Shown: piece by piece, positions 49,169 to 58,077 of the stretch | Numbering within the stretch: the stretch's first letter is position 1 | Layout: each line of letters begins with the position of its first letter | Assembly (NCBI GenBank): GCA_947496355.1 | Contig: CANMCO010000008.1 | Coordinates: 186,001-250,000 of the forward strand | Length of the DNA stretch: 64,000 nucleotides | DNA from: an uncultured Aquimarina sp. | GTDB taxonomy: Bacteria > Bacteroidota > Bacteroidia > Flavobacteriales > Flavobacteriaceae | Direction of reading: 5' to 3' | The notes under the pieces: generated by a model | What the model saw: the letters and a program-made list of their open reading frames with translations, nothing else | The model's database searches: none | Told to the model about the DNA's origin: nothing | Made by a program: the position numbers and the translations under genes

Positions 49169-50437
49169 ATGGCAATAGCATTAAAAGCTAGCTTAGAATT
49201 TGCACGAGAGCAAGATCAACAGGATGAAATAGCTCATTATAGAGATCAATTCCATATTCCTAAAGATAGCACCGGTAAAGATTGGATATATATGTGTGGT
49301 AATTCCTTAGGGCTGCAACCTAAAACAACGAAACAGTATATTGAACAAGAACTAAATGATTGGGCAAACTTAGGTGTAGAGGGCCATTTTGATGCCAAAA
49401 ATCCTTGGATGCCGTATCATGAATTCCTAACAGATGCTATGGCAAATGTTGTTGGAGCTAAGCCTATCGAAGTGGTTATCATGAACACCTTAACCACTAA
49501 CTTGCATCTACTTATGGTATCCTTTTACCAACCAAATAAGACAAAATACAAAATAGTAATAGAAAGTGATGCTTTTCCTTCGGATCGGTATGCTGTAGAA
49601 TCACAATTACGATTTCATGGATTTGATCATAAAGAAGGATTGATAGAATGGAAACCTAGGGATGGAGAAGAATTGCTCAGGGTAGAAGATTTAGAAACCA
49701 TTCTTGATCAGCATGATGATGATATAGCACTACTATTAATTGGAGGCATGAATTATTACACGGGTCAATATCTTGATCTTAAAAGAATTGCTGATTTGGG
49801 GCATACCAAAAATTGTATGGTAGGTATTGACTTGGCACATGGCGTTGGCAACATTAAACCAAATCTTCATGATTCTGGAGTTGATTTTGCCGCATGGTGC
49901 ACCTATAAATATTTAAATTCTGGACCGGGTAGTTTAGGAGGGTTATTTGTTCATGAAAAACATGCACACAATAAAGATTTAAATCGCTTCGCAGGTTGGT
50001 GGAGTCACAATAAAAATACCCGTTTTAATATGCGCCAGGAATTTGATGTTATGCCAGGTGCAGAAGGTTATCAATTAAGCAATCCTCCTATTTTATCTAT
50101 GGCTGCAATTAAGGCTTCTTTAGACATTTTTAATGAGGTAGGAATGGATGCATTAAGAGAAAAATCCAAAGCACTCACCGGTTATTTAGAGTTTTTAATC
50201 CATGAAATAGACACCGATAGAATTAAGATTATTACTCCTACAAACCCTGAAGAAAGAGGATGTCAATTATCTATTCAAGTGAAAGATGCAGACAAAAGCT
50301 TACATCAAAAACTTACAGATCATCATATTATTACAGATTGGCGAGAACCCGATGTTATTCGATTCGCCCCAGTTCCGCTATACAATACTTTTGAAGATGT
50401 ATATAGAATGACAGAAATACTAAAAACATTGTTATAA
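49169..50437 (+). CDS. kynU: Kynureninase
   Basis: A 422-residue PLP enzyme that splits kynurenine and 3-hydroxykynurenine into alanine and (3-hydroxy)anthranilate. The PLP lysine is in DFAAWCTYKYLNSGPG (near residue 248), and YMCGNSLGLQPK, DLAHGVGN and the terminal DWREPDVIRFAPVPLYNTFEDV are family hallmarks. Length is normal. It shares one base with kmo (TAATG), so translation is coupled. It is the first gene of the 49169-57220 kynurenine cluster. Confidence 0.95.
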   Translation: MAIALKASLEFAREQDQQDEIAHYRDQFHIPKDSTGKDWIYMCGNSLGLQPKTTKQYIEQELNDWANLGVEGHFDAKNPWMPYHEFLTDAMANVVGAKPIEVVIMNTLTTNLHLLMVSFYQPNKTKYKIVIESDAFPSDRYAVESQLRFHGFDHKEGLIEWKPRDGEELLRVEDLETILDQHDDDIALLLIGGMNYYTGQYLDLKRIADLGHTKNCMVGIDLAHGVGNIKPNLHDSGVDFAAWCTYKYLNSGPGSLGGLFVHEKHAHNKDLNRFAGWWSHNKNTRFNMRQEFDVMPGAEGYQLSNPPILSMAAIKASLDIFNEVGMDALREKSKALTGYLEFLIHEIDTDRIKIITPTNPEERGCQLSIQVKDADKSLHQKLTDHHIITDWREPDVIRFAPVPLYNTFEDVYRMTEILKTLL

Positions 50438-51834
50438 TGTCAAAAAAAGAAAGCATACTTATTATTGGTGCCGGTCTTTGTGGATCAATGCTAGCATTAA
50501 GAATGGCACAAAGAGGATACCAGGTAGACGTTTATGAAGGCAGGCCAGATTTAAGAACTACGGATATCTCTGCCGGACGTTCTATTAACCTTGCATTATC
50601 TGATCGAGGTTTAAAAGCAATAAAGATGGTAGGAATTACCGATAAAGTTACTCCATTTTGTATTCCAATGTACGGTAGAATGATGCATGATATTGAAGGA
50701 AATATGTTTCCCTCTAACTATTCTGGAAGGGATGGAGAGTATATTAATTCTATGTCAAGAGGTACCCTAAATGGATTATTGTTAACTGAGGCAGAAAAAC
50801 ATGAAAATGTAAACTTACACTTCAATAAGAAATGTACCGGGGTTGATATCGAAAATACAGTCGCAAAATTTAAATGCTATCTCACCAAAGAAAAGTCGGT
50901 AGTTGATGCAGATATCATTTTTGGGGCTGATGGTGCTGGTTCTGCCCTTAGAAAAAGTTACTATCTAGAAAAGAAGTTTCTATTCAGTAATTCTCAGAAT
51001 TATCTTACTCATGGATACAAAGAATTAGAAATTCCAGCCGATAAAATAGGAAAACACAGAATAAGTAAAGATCATCTACATATTTGGCCGCGTGGTCAAT
51101 ATATGCTTATTGCCCTGCCTAATCTTGATGGTAGTTTCACAGTAACTTTATTCCTATCATATGATGAAGGCGAATACAATTTCAATAATCTAACTACTAT
51201 CGAGAAGGTAACTGAATTCTTTAAAACACAATTTCCGGATGCATTAGAGCTAATTCCCGATATCAATCATGAGTTTTTTAATAACCCTACTGGGGCATTA
51301 GGAACTGTAAAATGTTCTCCATGGTATTACAAAGGAAAAACATTATTGATAGGAGATGCTGCTCATGCAATTGTGCCATTTTATGGTCAGGGGATGAACG
51401 CTTCCTTTGAAGATGTAATAGTTTTTGATGAGATTTTAGAAAAGCACCAAGGCGATTGGACCGCTACTTTTAAAGCTTACGAAAGCGCACGAAAAGAAGA
51501 CGCAGATGCTATTGCAGATCTAGCTATTGATAATTATTATGAAATGCGTGATCACGTTGCCAATCCTATTTTTAAAGAAAAGCGAAGACTCGAAATGGCA
51601 TTAGAAAAAACATTCCCGAACGAATATTTTTCAAAATATTCTATGGTAACGTTTAACGAAGATATAAACTATGCTAAAGCACTGAAAATTGGAAGGGCGC
51701 AAGACAAAGCTTTATTAAACCTAATCGCCGATAGTGAAATAGACACAAACAGTGATTTACAAGATATTTTAAAACGAGTTCAACAGGAAACTAACGAGAT
51801 ATTACAAGAAGATAAAATAGCTGGTTTACAATAG
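50437..51834 (+). CDS. kmo: Kynurenine 3-monooxygenase
   Basis: A 465-residue FAD- and NADPH-dependent aromatic hydroxylase that makes 3-hydroxykynurenine. The FAD motif IIGAGLCGSMLALRMAQRGYQVDVYEGRPD begins at residue 8, and GADGAGSALRK and GDAAHAIVPFYGQGMNASFED complete the flavoprotein-monooxygenase pattern. The C-terminus is helical and may associate with the membrane, as in eukaryotic KMO. It overlaps kynU by one base, and the RidA-type deaminase gene follows after 24 bp. Confidence 0.94.
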   Translation: MSKKESILIIGAGLCGSMLALRMAQRGYQVDVYEGRPDLRTTDISAGRSINLALSDRGLKAIKMVGITDKVTPFCIPMYGRMMHDIEGNMFPSNYSGRDGEYINSMSRGTLNGLLLTEAEKHENVNLHFNKKCTGVDIENTVAKFKCYLTKEKSVVDADIIFGADGAGSALRKSYYLEKKFLFSNSQNYLTHGYKELEIPADKIGKHRISKDHLHIWPRGQYMLIALPNLDGSFTVTLFLSYDEGEYNFNNLTTIEKVTEFFKTQFPDALELIPDINHEFFNNPTGALGTVKCSPWYYKGKTLLIGDAAHAIVPFYGQGMNASFEDVIVFDEILEKHQGDWTATFKAYESARKEDADAIADLAIDNYYEMRDHVANPIFKEKRRLEMALEKTFPNEYFSKYSMVTFNEDINYAKALKIGRAQDKALLNLIADSEIDTNSDLQDILKRVQQETNEILQEDKIAGLQ

Positions 51835-51858
51835 TCTACAATAGATGTTTAATTAAAA

Positions 51859-52287
51859 ATGACCGTAAATACTATGAATAAAGGAAAGTTAATAATAGGT
51901 AAAGCAACACCAAGAGGTAAGTTTCCGCATGTAAAACGTGTAGGTGATTTTATTTATGTTTCAGGTACAAGTTCCAGAAGACCGGATAACTCTTTTGATG
52001 GGGTCGAAGTAGATGAATTCGGAACTACAAATTTAGATATTAAAGCACAAACAAAAGCCGTTCTGGAAAATATAAGTGATATCTTAAAAGAAGAGGGCGC
52101 TAGCTTAAATGACATTGTTGATGTCACTTCATTTTTAGTAAATATGAATGACTTTGGAGGATATAACAAAGTATATGCTCAATATTTTGATTATGACGGA
52201 CCAACAAGAACAACTGTTGCTGTGCATCAACTACCCCATCCACATTTGCTAATAGAAATAAAGGTAGTGGCGTATAAAAAACAATAA
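51859..52287 (+). CDS. RidA-family protein, likely 2-aminomuconate deaminase
   Basis: A 142-residue cytosolic member of the RidA/YjgF family. KFPHVKRVGDFIYVSGTSSRRPDNSF, DIVDVTSFLVNMNDFGGYNKVYAQYF and GPTRTTVAVHQLPHPHLLIEIKVVAYKK are family motifs, with the conserved Arg in PTRTTV. In this cluster the expected role is hydrolysis of 2-aminomuconate to 4-oxalocrotonate (2-oxo-3-hexenedioate), as known for RidA-type deaminases of related pathways. This assignment is from context. The start could also be the second ATG at 51874. The IclR gene starts 4 bp after its stop. Confidence 0.82.
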   Translation: MTVNTMNKGKLIIGKATPRGKFPHVKRVGDFIYVSGTSSRRPDNSFDGVEVDEFGTTNLDIKAQTKAVLENISDILKEEGASLNDIVDVTSFLVNMNDFGGYNKVYAQYFDYDGPTRTTVAVHQLPHPHLLIEIKVVAYKKQ

Positions 52288-52291
52288 AACA

Positions 52292-53059
52292 ATGAGTAAC
52301 ATCGTAGACAAAAAGATTCTAAATACTTCGGTTGAAAAAGCATTCAAAATTTTGGATTGTTTTTCAACAGATAAGATGGAATTAGGTGTTACTGAAATTG
52401 CCAAGCAAATAGGCACAAATAAAAGTGCTGTATACAGAATGTTGGCCACTATGGAAGCCCTGAATGTTATTCAGCAAAATCCTGAAAATGAAAAATACCG
52501 ATTAGGTCTTAAATTATTTGAGTTAGGTCAAAAAGTAAGTATCAATAAGAATTTCATAGCCAAAGCAAGGCCATTTATGGAAGAGTTGGTAAAGCGTGCC
52601 GGCGAGACGGCTCATTTAGCAATCTACAAAAACCAAAAGGTATACTTTTTAGATAAAGTTGTAGGTAGACATGATTTACAGATCAACTCCCAAATCGGCA
52701 CCGAAAAACCATTGCATTGTACGGGCTTAGGAAAAATTATGTTAGCATTTGCAGAACACAATTACGAGAATATTATTAACAACCTTGATTTAGAAAGCAT
52801 TACAAAGAAAACCATTACCGATAAAAAAAGATTAATCTCAGAGGTTGAGAATATCAAACATAATGGTTTTGCTTTAGATTTAGAGGAAAATGAAATAGGT
52901 CTGGTTTGTGTTGCTGTTCCGGTTTTCAGTACTACGGGAAAGTTTATCGCAGCCATAAGTACTTCTGGTCCTTCTGCCAGATTTAATGAAGATGAAATTC
53001 AAACCTACACTGGTGATTTAAAACAAACAGCAGAGCAACTAAAATATATTTTCAGTTAA
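52292..53059 (+). CDS. IclR family transcriptional regulator
   Basis: A 255-residue IclR regulator. The N-terminal winged helix has LGVTEIAKQIGTNKSAVYRMLATMEALNVIQQNPENEKYRLGLKLFELG (residues 28-80) and the C-terminal effector domain spans about 85-255, including FLDKVVGRHDLQINSQIGTEKPLHCTGLGKIMLAF. It lies inside the kynurenine gene set, 4 bp after the deaminase gene, so it is very probably the pathway regulator with a pathway metabolite as effector. A 13-bp palindrome lies 24 bp after its stop. Confidence 0.92.
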   Translation: MSNIVDKKILNTSVEKAFKILDCFSTDKMELGVTEIAKQIGTNKSAVYRMLATMEALNVIQQNPENEKYRLGLKLFELGQKVSINKNFIAKARPFMEELVKRAGETAHLAIYKNQKVYFLDKVVGRHDLQINSQIGTEKPLHCTGLGKIMLAFAEHNYENIINNLDLESITKKTITDKKRLISEVENIKHNGFALDLEENEIGLVCVAVPVFSTTGKFIAAISTSGPSARFNEDEIQTYTGDLKQTAEQLKYIFS

Positions 53060-53082
53060 TCGAAAACACAATAAAAATGGAA

Positions 53083-53095
53083 GCCCATAATGGGC
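53083..53095. promoter_or_regulatory. Palindrome between iclR-type gene and aldehyde dehydrogenase gene
   Basis: GCCCAT-A-ATGGGC, perfect 6-bp arms around one base, is GC-rich within an AT-rich gap and lies 73 bp before the next start. It may be an operator for the IclR protein or a weak stem at the RNA level. Confidence 0.45.
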
Positions 53096-53167
53096 ATTAA
53101 ACAAGAAGATCATTGCCAACAAATAGAAATAAACGGTTTATGAATATGGTCTGTAATTTTTAAATAG

Positions 53168-54610
53168 ATGGAAAAGATACTAAACTATATCGATGGTGAA
53201 TTCAAGGCTCCGATAGATGATGAGTGGATTGATAATTATAACCCATCAATTGGTGAAAAATATAGTTTAATTCCTAATTCTTCTGCAAAAGATGTACAAA
53301 TAGCCTACCAGGCAGCCGAAAAAGCGTTTCATGACTGGTCTGAAACCTCACTACAACAACGAAGCGATATTTTGGAAAGAATATCCTCTTTAATAACAGA
53401 AAATTTAGAGAACCTTGCTAAAGCAGAGGCTATAGATAATGGCAAACCTCTTAGTTTATCAACTATGATAGATATCCCAAGGGCCGCTTCTAATTTTCGG
53501 TTTTTTGCTAATGCAATTACACAATTTGCCAGTGAGGCACATGAAAGTACAGGTTTTAATGCTATCAACTTTACTTTACGACAATCAATTGGTGTAGTAG
53601 GTTGCATTTCTCCATGGAATTTACCACTCTATTTATTTACCTGGAAAATTGCCCCTGCCCTTGCCGCTGGTAATACTGTGGTAGCCAAACCAAGTGAAAT
53701 CACCCCAATGACAGCATACTTATTGGGTGATATATGTACCAAAGCAGGATTACCAAAAGGCGTTTTAAATATTGTACATGGATTGGGTAATACAACTGGT
53801 CAAGCTATAGTAGAACACCCCAATATTAAGGCCATCTCTTTTACAGGAGGAACGGCAACCGGAGCCCATATAGCAAGAACCGCAGCTCCAATGTTTAAAA
53901 AACTTTCTCTAGAGCTTGGAGGTAAAAACCCTAACCTCATTTTTGCGGATTGTGACTACGATACAATGTTAGAAACTACCATAAAATCATCATTTGCAAA
54001 TCAAGGACAGATATGCCTTTGCGGTTCTAGAATTTTTGTAGAAAGAACTATCTATGATAAATTCAAAAATGATTTTATAGCAAAAACAAAAACACTAAAA
54101 GTAGGACAACCACTTGATAGCGAAACGAATATTGGTGCACTAGTCTCTAAACCTCATCTCGAGAAAGTAAAATCGTATATAGATATTGCAAAACAAGAAG
54201 GAGGCACAATTCTTTGTGGTGGAGAGTATGTAACTGTAAAAAACCACGAAAAAGGATACTATTTACAACCTACGATTATCGAAGTTAATGATGTCAATTG
54301 CCGATTAACACAAGAAGAGATTTTTGGGCCCGTTGTTACCATAATGCCATTTGATACCGATGAAGAAGCTTTAGCATTAGCAAATAATGTTCGCTATGGA
54401 CTATCCAGTACTATATGGACAAATAATCTAAACCGTAGTATGCATTTGGCTAAACATATACAAGCAGGTATTGTTTGGATTAACACTTGGATGATGCGCG
54501 ATTTACGCACTCCTTTTGGAGGAACTAAAGATTCTGGAGTAGGTCGTGAAGGAGGGTTTGAGGCTTTAAGGTTCTTTACCGAACCCAAAAATGTTTGTAT
54601 AAAATATTAG
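53168..54610 (+). CDS. Aldehyde dehydrogenase, likely 2-aminomuconate-semialdehyde dehydrogenase
   Basis: A 480-residue NAD-dependent ALDH. The catalytic Glu is in KLSLELGGKNPNLIF and the catalytic Cys in NQGQICLCGSRIFVE (near residue 282). Typical segments GVVGCISPWNLPLYLFTWKIAPALAAGNTVV and LGLSSTIW-type (YGLSSTIWTNN) are present. The context between an IclR regulator and the 3-hydroxyanthranilate and ACMS genes points to oxidation of 2-aminomuconate 6-semialdehyde to 2-aminomuconate. Substrate assignment is from gene neighbourhood; the enzyme class is certain. Confidence 0.9.
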   Translation: MEKILNYIDGEFKAPIDDEWIDNYNPSIGEKYSLIPNSSAKDVQIAYQAAEKAFHDWSETSLQQRSDILERISSLITENLENLAKAEAIDNGKPLSLSTMIDIPRAASNFRFFANAITQFASEAHESTGFNAINFTLRQSIGVVGCISPWNLPLYLFTWKIAPALAAGNTVVAKPSEITPMTAYLLGDICTKAGLPKGVLNIVHGLGNTTGQAIVEHPNIKAISFTGGTATGAHIARTAAPMFKKLSLELGGKNPNLIFADCDYDTMLETTIKSSFANQGQICLCGSRIFVERTIYDKFKNDFIAKTKTLKVGQPLDSETNIGALVSKPHLEKVKSYIDIAKQEGGTILCGGEYVTVKNHEKGYYLQPTIIEVNDVNCRLTQEEIFGPVVTIMPFDTDEEALALANNVRYGLSSTIWTNNLNRSMHLAKHIQAGIVWINTWMMRDLRTPFGGTKDSGVGREGGFEALRFFTEPKNVCIKY

Positions 54611-54644
54611 AAAATACTAAAAACCATAAATTTTAGAAACTAAC

Positions 54645-55424
54645 ATGAATCTAAATCTAACTCATAAAAACGCACTGGTCTGTGGAAGTACTCAAGGCAT
54701 AGGAAAAGCCTCTGCTATTCAATTGGCAGAATTAGGAGCGAATATTACTTTAGTTGCCAGGAATGAAGAAAAACTACAGCATGTCCTAAAAGCACTAGCT
54801 ATAGATAAAGGGCAATCTCACAATTATGTTATAGCCGATTTTCAGAATCCCGAAGATTTACAAAAGCATATATCTGTAATAAATCTTAACTTTCATATTC
54901 TAATAAACAATACAGGAGGTCCCGCCGGGGGTCCTGTATTTAATGCATCTCTTGAAGAATTTGATCGTGCCTTTACACAACACTTAAAATGTAATCATAT
55001 CCTAGCACAAACCGTAGTTCCAGGAATGAAAAAAGAAGGTTACGGAAGAATAATCAATATCATTTCTACTTCTGTAAAACAACCATTAAATGGATTAGGG
55101 GTTTCTAATACTATACGAGGTGCAGTCGCAAACTGGTCCAAAACATTGGCAAATGAGTTAGGTGAATATGGGATAACGGTAAACAATGTACTACCCGGTG
55201 CAACAGCAACTGAACGATTAAACGAAATTATTAATAACAAAGCAACCAAAACAGGTAAATCAGTTGAGGAGATCTCTAATGCTATGAAAAATGAAGTACC
55301 TGCAAAACGGTTTGCAAAACCAGAGGAAATAGCAAATGCAGTAGCTTTTTTAGCATCAGAGGCAGCAGCATATATTAACGGAATCAATGTTCCTGTAGAC
55401 GGTGGTAGAACAAAGTCCTTATAG
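54645..55424 (+). CDS. SDR-family protein without the canonical catalytic YxxxK
   Basis: A 259-residue short-chain dehydrogenase/reductase fold. The cofactor motif is CGSTQGIGKASAIQLAELGANITLVARN (residues 13-40), and NNTGGPAGG replaces the usual NNAG. The place of the catalytic Tyr-x-x-x-Lys reads SNTIR (before GAVANWSKTLANELGE), so both the proton-donor Tyr and the Lys are missing. A divergent SDR subfamily with this feature is known to exist and is of unclear activity. It lies in the kynurenine cluster, 34 bp after the ALDH gene. It may bind cofactor without normal reductase activity, or use another mechanism. Confidence 0.88.
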   Translation: MNLNLTHKNALVCGSTQGIGKASAIQLAELGANITLVARNEEKLQHVLKALAIDKGQSHNYVIADFQNPEDLQKHISVINLNFHILINNTGGPAGGPVFNASLEEFDRAFTQHLKCNHILAQTVVPGMKKEGYGRIINIISTSVKQPLNGLGVSNTIRGAVANWSKTLANELGEYGITVNNVLPGATATERLNEIINNKATKTGKSVEEISNAMKNEVPAKRFAKPEEIANAVAFLASEAAAYINGINVPVDGGRTKSL

Positions 55425-55496
55425 TTAACTATTTGTTATTACCAAATGCGAATCAAAATAATTAACTTTAATACAAAATAACAACCTGTATGTCAA

Positions 55497-55526
55497 TGCA
55501 TTTAGTTCCAAAATCAAACTAATGCA
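55497..55526. promoter_or_regulatory. Imperfect inverted repeat upstream of the 3-hydroxyanthranilate dioxygenase gene
   Basis: TGCATTTAGTT and AACTAATGCA pair with one bulged base around a 9-nt loop, 25 bp before the start at 55552. It could be a regulatory site or a weak mRNA hairpin. Confidence 0.35.
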
Positions 55527-55551
55527 CTTACGCTTAAACTAAACAAACAAT

Positions 55552-56076
55552 ATGAGTAATCTAGTTTCACCATTAAATTTTAAAGCTTGGATAGATGAAC
55601 ATCGTCATTTATTAAAACCTCCTGTTGGCAATAAATGTGTGTGGGAAAATGGCGATTTTATTGTAATGGTTGTTGGTGGTCCAAACAACAGAAAAGACTA
55701 TCACTATAATGAAACCCCAGAATTTTTTTATCAAGTAGAAGGAGATATTGTACTAAAAATAATTGACAAAGGCGTACCTAAAGATGTACATATCAAAGAA
55801 GGAGAAATATACTTATTACCACCTAAAGTTCCTCATTCTCCACAGCGTAAAGCCAACACCGTTGGTTTAGTTATAGAATATCCACGTGAAAAAGGAATGA
55901 TGGATGCCTTAGAATGGTATTGTGAAAATTGCAATTCAGAATTGTACAGAGAAGAGTTCGCATTGGATAATATAGAAACCGATATGCCAATAATTTTTGA
56001 CAAGTACTATAGTGACAAAGAAAAATGTACTTGTTCTAATTGTGGAACTATAATGGATGCGCCTAAGAAAAAATAA
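55552..56076 (+). CDS. 3-hydroxyanthranilate 3,4-dioxygenase
   Basis: A 174-residue cupin iron enzyme that opens the ring of 3-hydroxyanthranilate to give 2-amino-3-carboxymuconate semialdehyde. The active-site strand is KDYHYNETPEFFYQVEGD (His and Glu ligands), followed by EGEIYLLPPKVPHSPQR (His ligand). The C-terminal rubredoxin-like pair CENCNSEL and CTCSNCG is typical of the bacterial enzyme. Length is normal. It is in the kynurenine cluster, followed 46 bp later by the decarboxylase gene. Family symbols vary (haoO, nbaC), so I give none. Confidence 0.94.
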   Translation: MSNLVSPLNFKAWIDEHRHLLKPPVGNKCVWENGDFIVMVVGGPNNRKDYHYNETPEFFYQVEGDIVLKIIDKGVPKDVHIKEGEIYLLPPKVPHSPQRKANTVGLVIEYPREKGMMDALEWYCENCNSELYREEFALDNIETDMPIIFDKYYSDKEKCTCSNCGTIMDAPKKK

Positions 56077-56122
56077 TAATTTATTAAAAAGATTCCTGTT
56101 ATAAATAGCAGGCAATATCATT

Positions 56123-57220
56123 ATGAAAAGAAAGCTTCGCATAAACGGTCATTCCCATTTACTACCGTATCCAGAAGAAATCCCTAAATTCATGAAGGAC
56201 AAAGAGATTTTCTGGGTAGATGACGAACGTAAATACATGCTACAAAAAGGATGGAAACGACCTGTAACCCATTCTAGTTTTTTCTTAGATGATAAGCTAG
56301 AATGGATGGAACATTATAAAATTGATCATGCAGTAGTATTAAACCTTTCGCAATTGTATGGTAATGGTTTAAGGCTTGAAGAAATGAAACATGCTCTTCG
56401 ATTTCAAAACGATTTTAATGCACGCATACAACAAGATCATCCCGATAAGTTTACTTGTGGTTTTGTAATACACCCTGGATTTATAAACGGAGCACTTTGG
56501 GAAATGGAACGTTGTGTAGAAAAATTAGGCATGCGCGTACTATGTTTGCCAACACACTTTATGGATTCTATAGGGCAATGGAGATGTATTTTTGATGAAG
56601 AAAACGATCCTATTTTTGAACTAGCAGACAAATATAAATTAGCGATTGAGGTCCACCCTTATGATGGTGATAAAATGATTAAATTAGAAAATGTATCCTG
56701 GCGTTTTCATCTAGTATGGATGCTTGCCCAGTGTGGTGATGCGTATCATTTTTATACCCTTAACGGAATGCAAAGTCGTTACCCTAACATCAGAACATGT
56801 TTTGCCCATGGCGGCCAGTTAGCACAAATGAACTTGGGACGACGAATTCAAGGCTTCGATGGAAGGCCAGATCTTTTTGAAGGAAAGCAACATCCAAGAA
56901 AAGCTGTTGGTCATCCTAATATATATTTTGATACGCTTGTGCACGATACAGATTCATTAAAACTAACTGTAGAACGCCAAGGCAGTAGACAGGTCATCAT
57001 GGGATTAGATGATCCTTATCCATTGGGAGAAATGGAAAGCTTACCACAATCATCATATCCAGGTAAAATTTTAGATTTAGCGCTAGAACGTGATATTATT
57101 AATGAAAAAGAATATGACGAAATCTGGGAGGATAATGTATTACAATGGTTATTTGGTGATGATGAAAATGCTAAGCAGGACTTAAGAGATAAAATTTTGA
57201 AGACAGAGAAGGTAAACTAA
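56123..57220 (+). CDS. Amidohydrolase, likely 2-amino-3-carboxymuconate-6-semialdehyde decarboxylase (ACMSD)
   Basis: A 365-residue amidohydrolase-superfamily TIM barrel. It has an HxH-type metal motif in RINGHSHLLPYP (residues 8-12), a metal His in EVHPYDGD, the His in TCFAHGGQ and the Asp in GLDDPYPLG. The order and spacing match ACMSD, the zinc enzyme that decarboxylates the product of 3-hydroxyanthranilate dioxygenase and prevents spontaneous quinolinate formation. It is directly downstream of that gene, which supports the assignment. It is the last gene of the cluster before a terminator. Confidence 0.9.
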   Translation: MKRKLRINGHSHLLPYPEEIPKFMKDKEIFWVDDERKYMLQKGWKRPVTHSSFFLDDKLEWMEHYKIDHAVVLNLSQLYGNGLRLEEMKHALRFQNDFNARIQQDHPDKFTCGFVIHPGFINGALWEMERCVEKLGMRVLCLPTHFMDSIGQWRCIFDEENDPIFELADKYKLAIEVHPYDGDKMIKLENVSWRFHLVWMLAQCGDAYHFYTLNGMQSRYPNIRTCFAHGGQLAQMNLGRRIQGFDGRPDLFEGKQHPRKAVGHPNIYFDTLVHDTDSLKLTVERQGSRQVIMGLDDPYPLGEMESLPQSSYPGKILDLALERDIINEKEYDEIWEDNVLQWLFGDDENAKQDLRDKILKTEKVN

Positions 57221-57298
57221 GAGGTTTAAACTTTATAAATAGGATTATTATAGATGTAATACTTATTTATACCAACTTCTATTTCTAAAACTAACCTT

Positions 57299-57333
57299 AA
57301 AACCAGGATGTTAAAAATCCTGGTTTTTTTTAT
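57299..57333 (+). terminator. Intrinsic terminator of the kynurenine cluster
   Basis: AAACCAGGAT and ATCCTGGTTT form a perfect 10-bp stem, followed by a T-run. It lies about 80 bp after the ACMSD stop. Confidence 0.85.
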
Positions 57334-57357
57334 AATATTTTTTTTTAAAGAAATCTA

Positions 57358-57365
57358 TAGCTTTG
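57358..57365 (+). promoter_or_regulatory. -7 promoter box of the O-methyltransferase gene
   Basis: TAGCTTTG, perfect consensus, ends 16 nt before the ATG at 57382. Confidence 0.55.
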
Positions 57366-57381
57366 CAAAAAAAGAGCAACC

Positions 57382-58023
57382 ATGCATTTCATTCCAGAAA
57401 AGTTAGATGATTACGTAGTAAACCATTCTGAAAAAGAACCAGAATTACTACAAAAATTAACCCGAGAAACTTACCAAAAGATCTTACAGCCACGTATGCT
57501 TAGCGGTCATTATCAAGGTCGAATATTGAGTATGTTATCCAAAATAATAAATCCAAAAAACATTCTGGAAATAGGAACCTATACTGGCTATTCTGCTTTG
57601 TGTTTGGCAGAAGGAATGCAAAAGGATGGAGAGTTACATACTATTGATATCAATGAAGAATTAGAAAGTTTCCAGAGAAAATATTTTGACCTGTCTGCTT
57701 ATGGTAAGCAAATTTTTCAACATGTTGGAGATGCGGCTGAAATCATTCCAAATCTTGATATAAAATTTGATTTAGTATTTATTGATGCAGATAAACCAAA
57801 TTATCCAACATACTTTGATTTGATCATTAATAAAATGAATGTTGGAGGAGTTATCTTATCTGATAATGTATTATGGAGCGGGAAAGTGATTCAGAAAATT
57901 GATGAAGATGATTTTTCTACAAAAGCACTTTTAGAATATAACAAACTTCTAGTAACTGATAAAAGAATAGAAACCGTGCTATTGCCAATACGAGATGGAT
58001 TAACAATTAGTAGAGTTTTATAA
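57382..58023 (+). CDS. O-methyltransferase (SAM-dependent, caffeoyl-CoA OMT-like)
   Basis: A 213-residue class I methyltransferase. The SAM-binding motif ILEIGTYTGYSALCLAEGM (near residue 61), LHTIDINEELESFQRKYF, FDLVFIDADKPNYPTYFDLI and GGVILSDNVLWSGKV are all typical of the metal-dependent catechol/caffeoyl-CoA O-methyltransferase group. The DADKPNY motif contains the metal ligand. The acceptor is unknown. It has its own promoter and terminator and is not part of the kynurenine unit. Confidence 0.92.
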   Translation: MHFIPEKLDDYVVNHSEKEPELLQKLTRETYQKILQPRMLSGHYQGRILSMLSKIINPKNILEIGTYTGYSALCLAEGMQKDGELHTIDINEELESFQRKYFDLSAYGKQIFQHVGDAAEIIPNLDIKFDLVFIDADKPNYPTYFDLIINKMNVGGVILSDNVLWSGKVIQKIDEDDFSTKALLEYNKLLVTDKRIETVLLPIRDGLTISRVL

Positions 58024-58058
58024 AAAAAAGGAGACTTCATAAGGTCTCCTTTTTTTAA
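58024..58058. terminator. Bidirectional intrinsic terminator (O-methyltransferase / subtilisin-like gene)
   Basis: AAAAAAGGAGAC and GTCTCCTTTTTT form a perfect stem with an 8-nt loop and A/T tracts on both sides. It lies between convergent gene ends. Confidence 0.85.
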
Positions 58059-58077
58059 TTCAATTACAATTTCTGAC

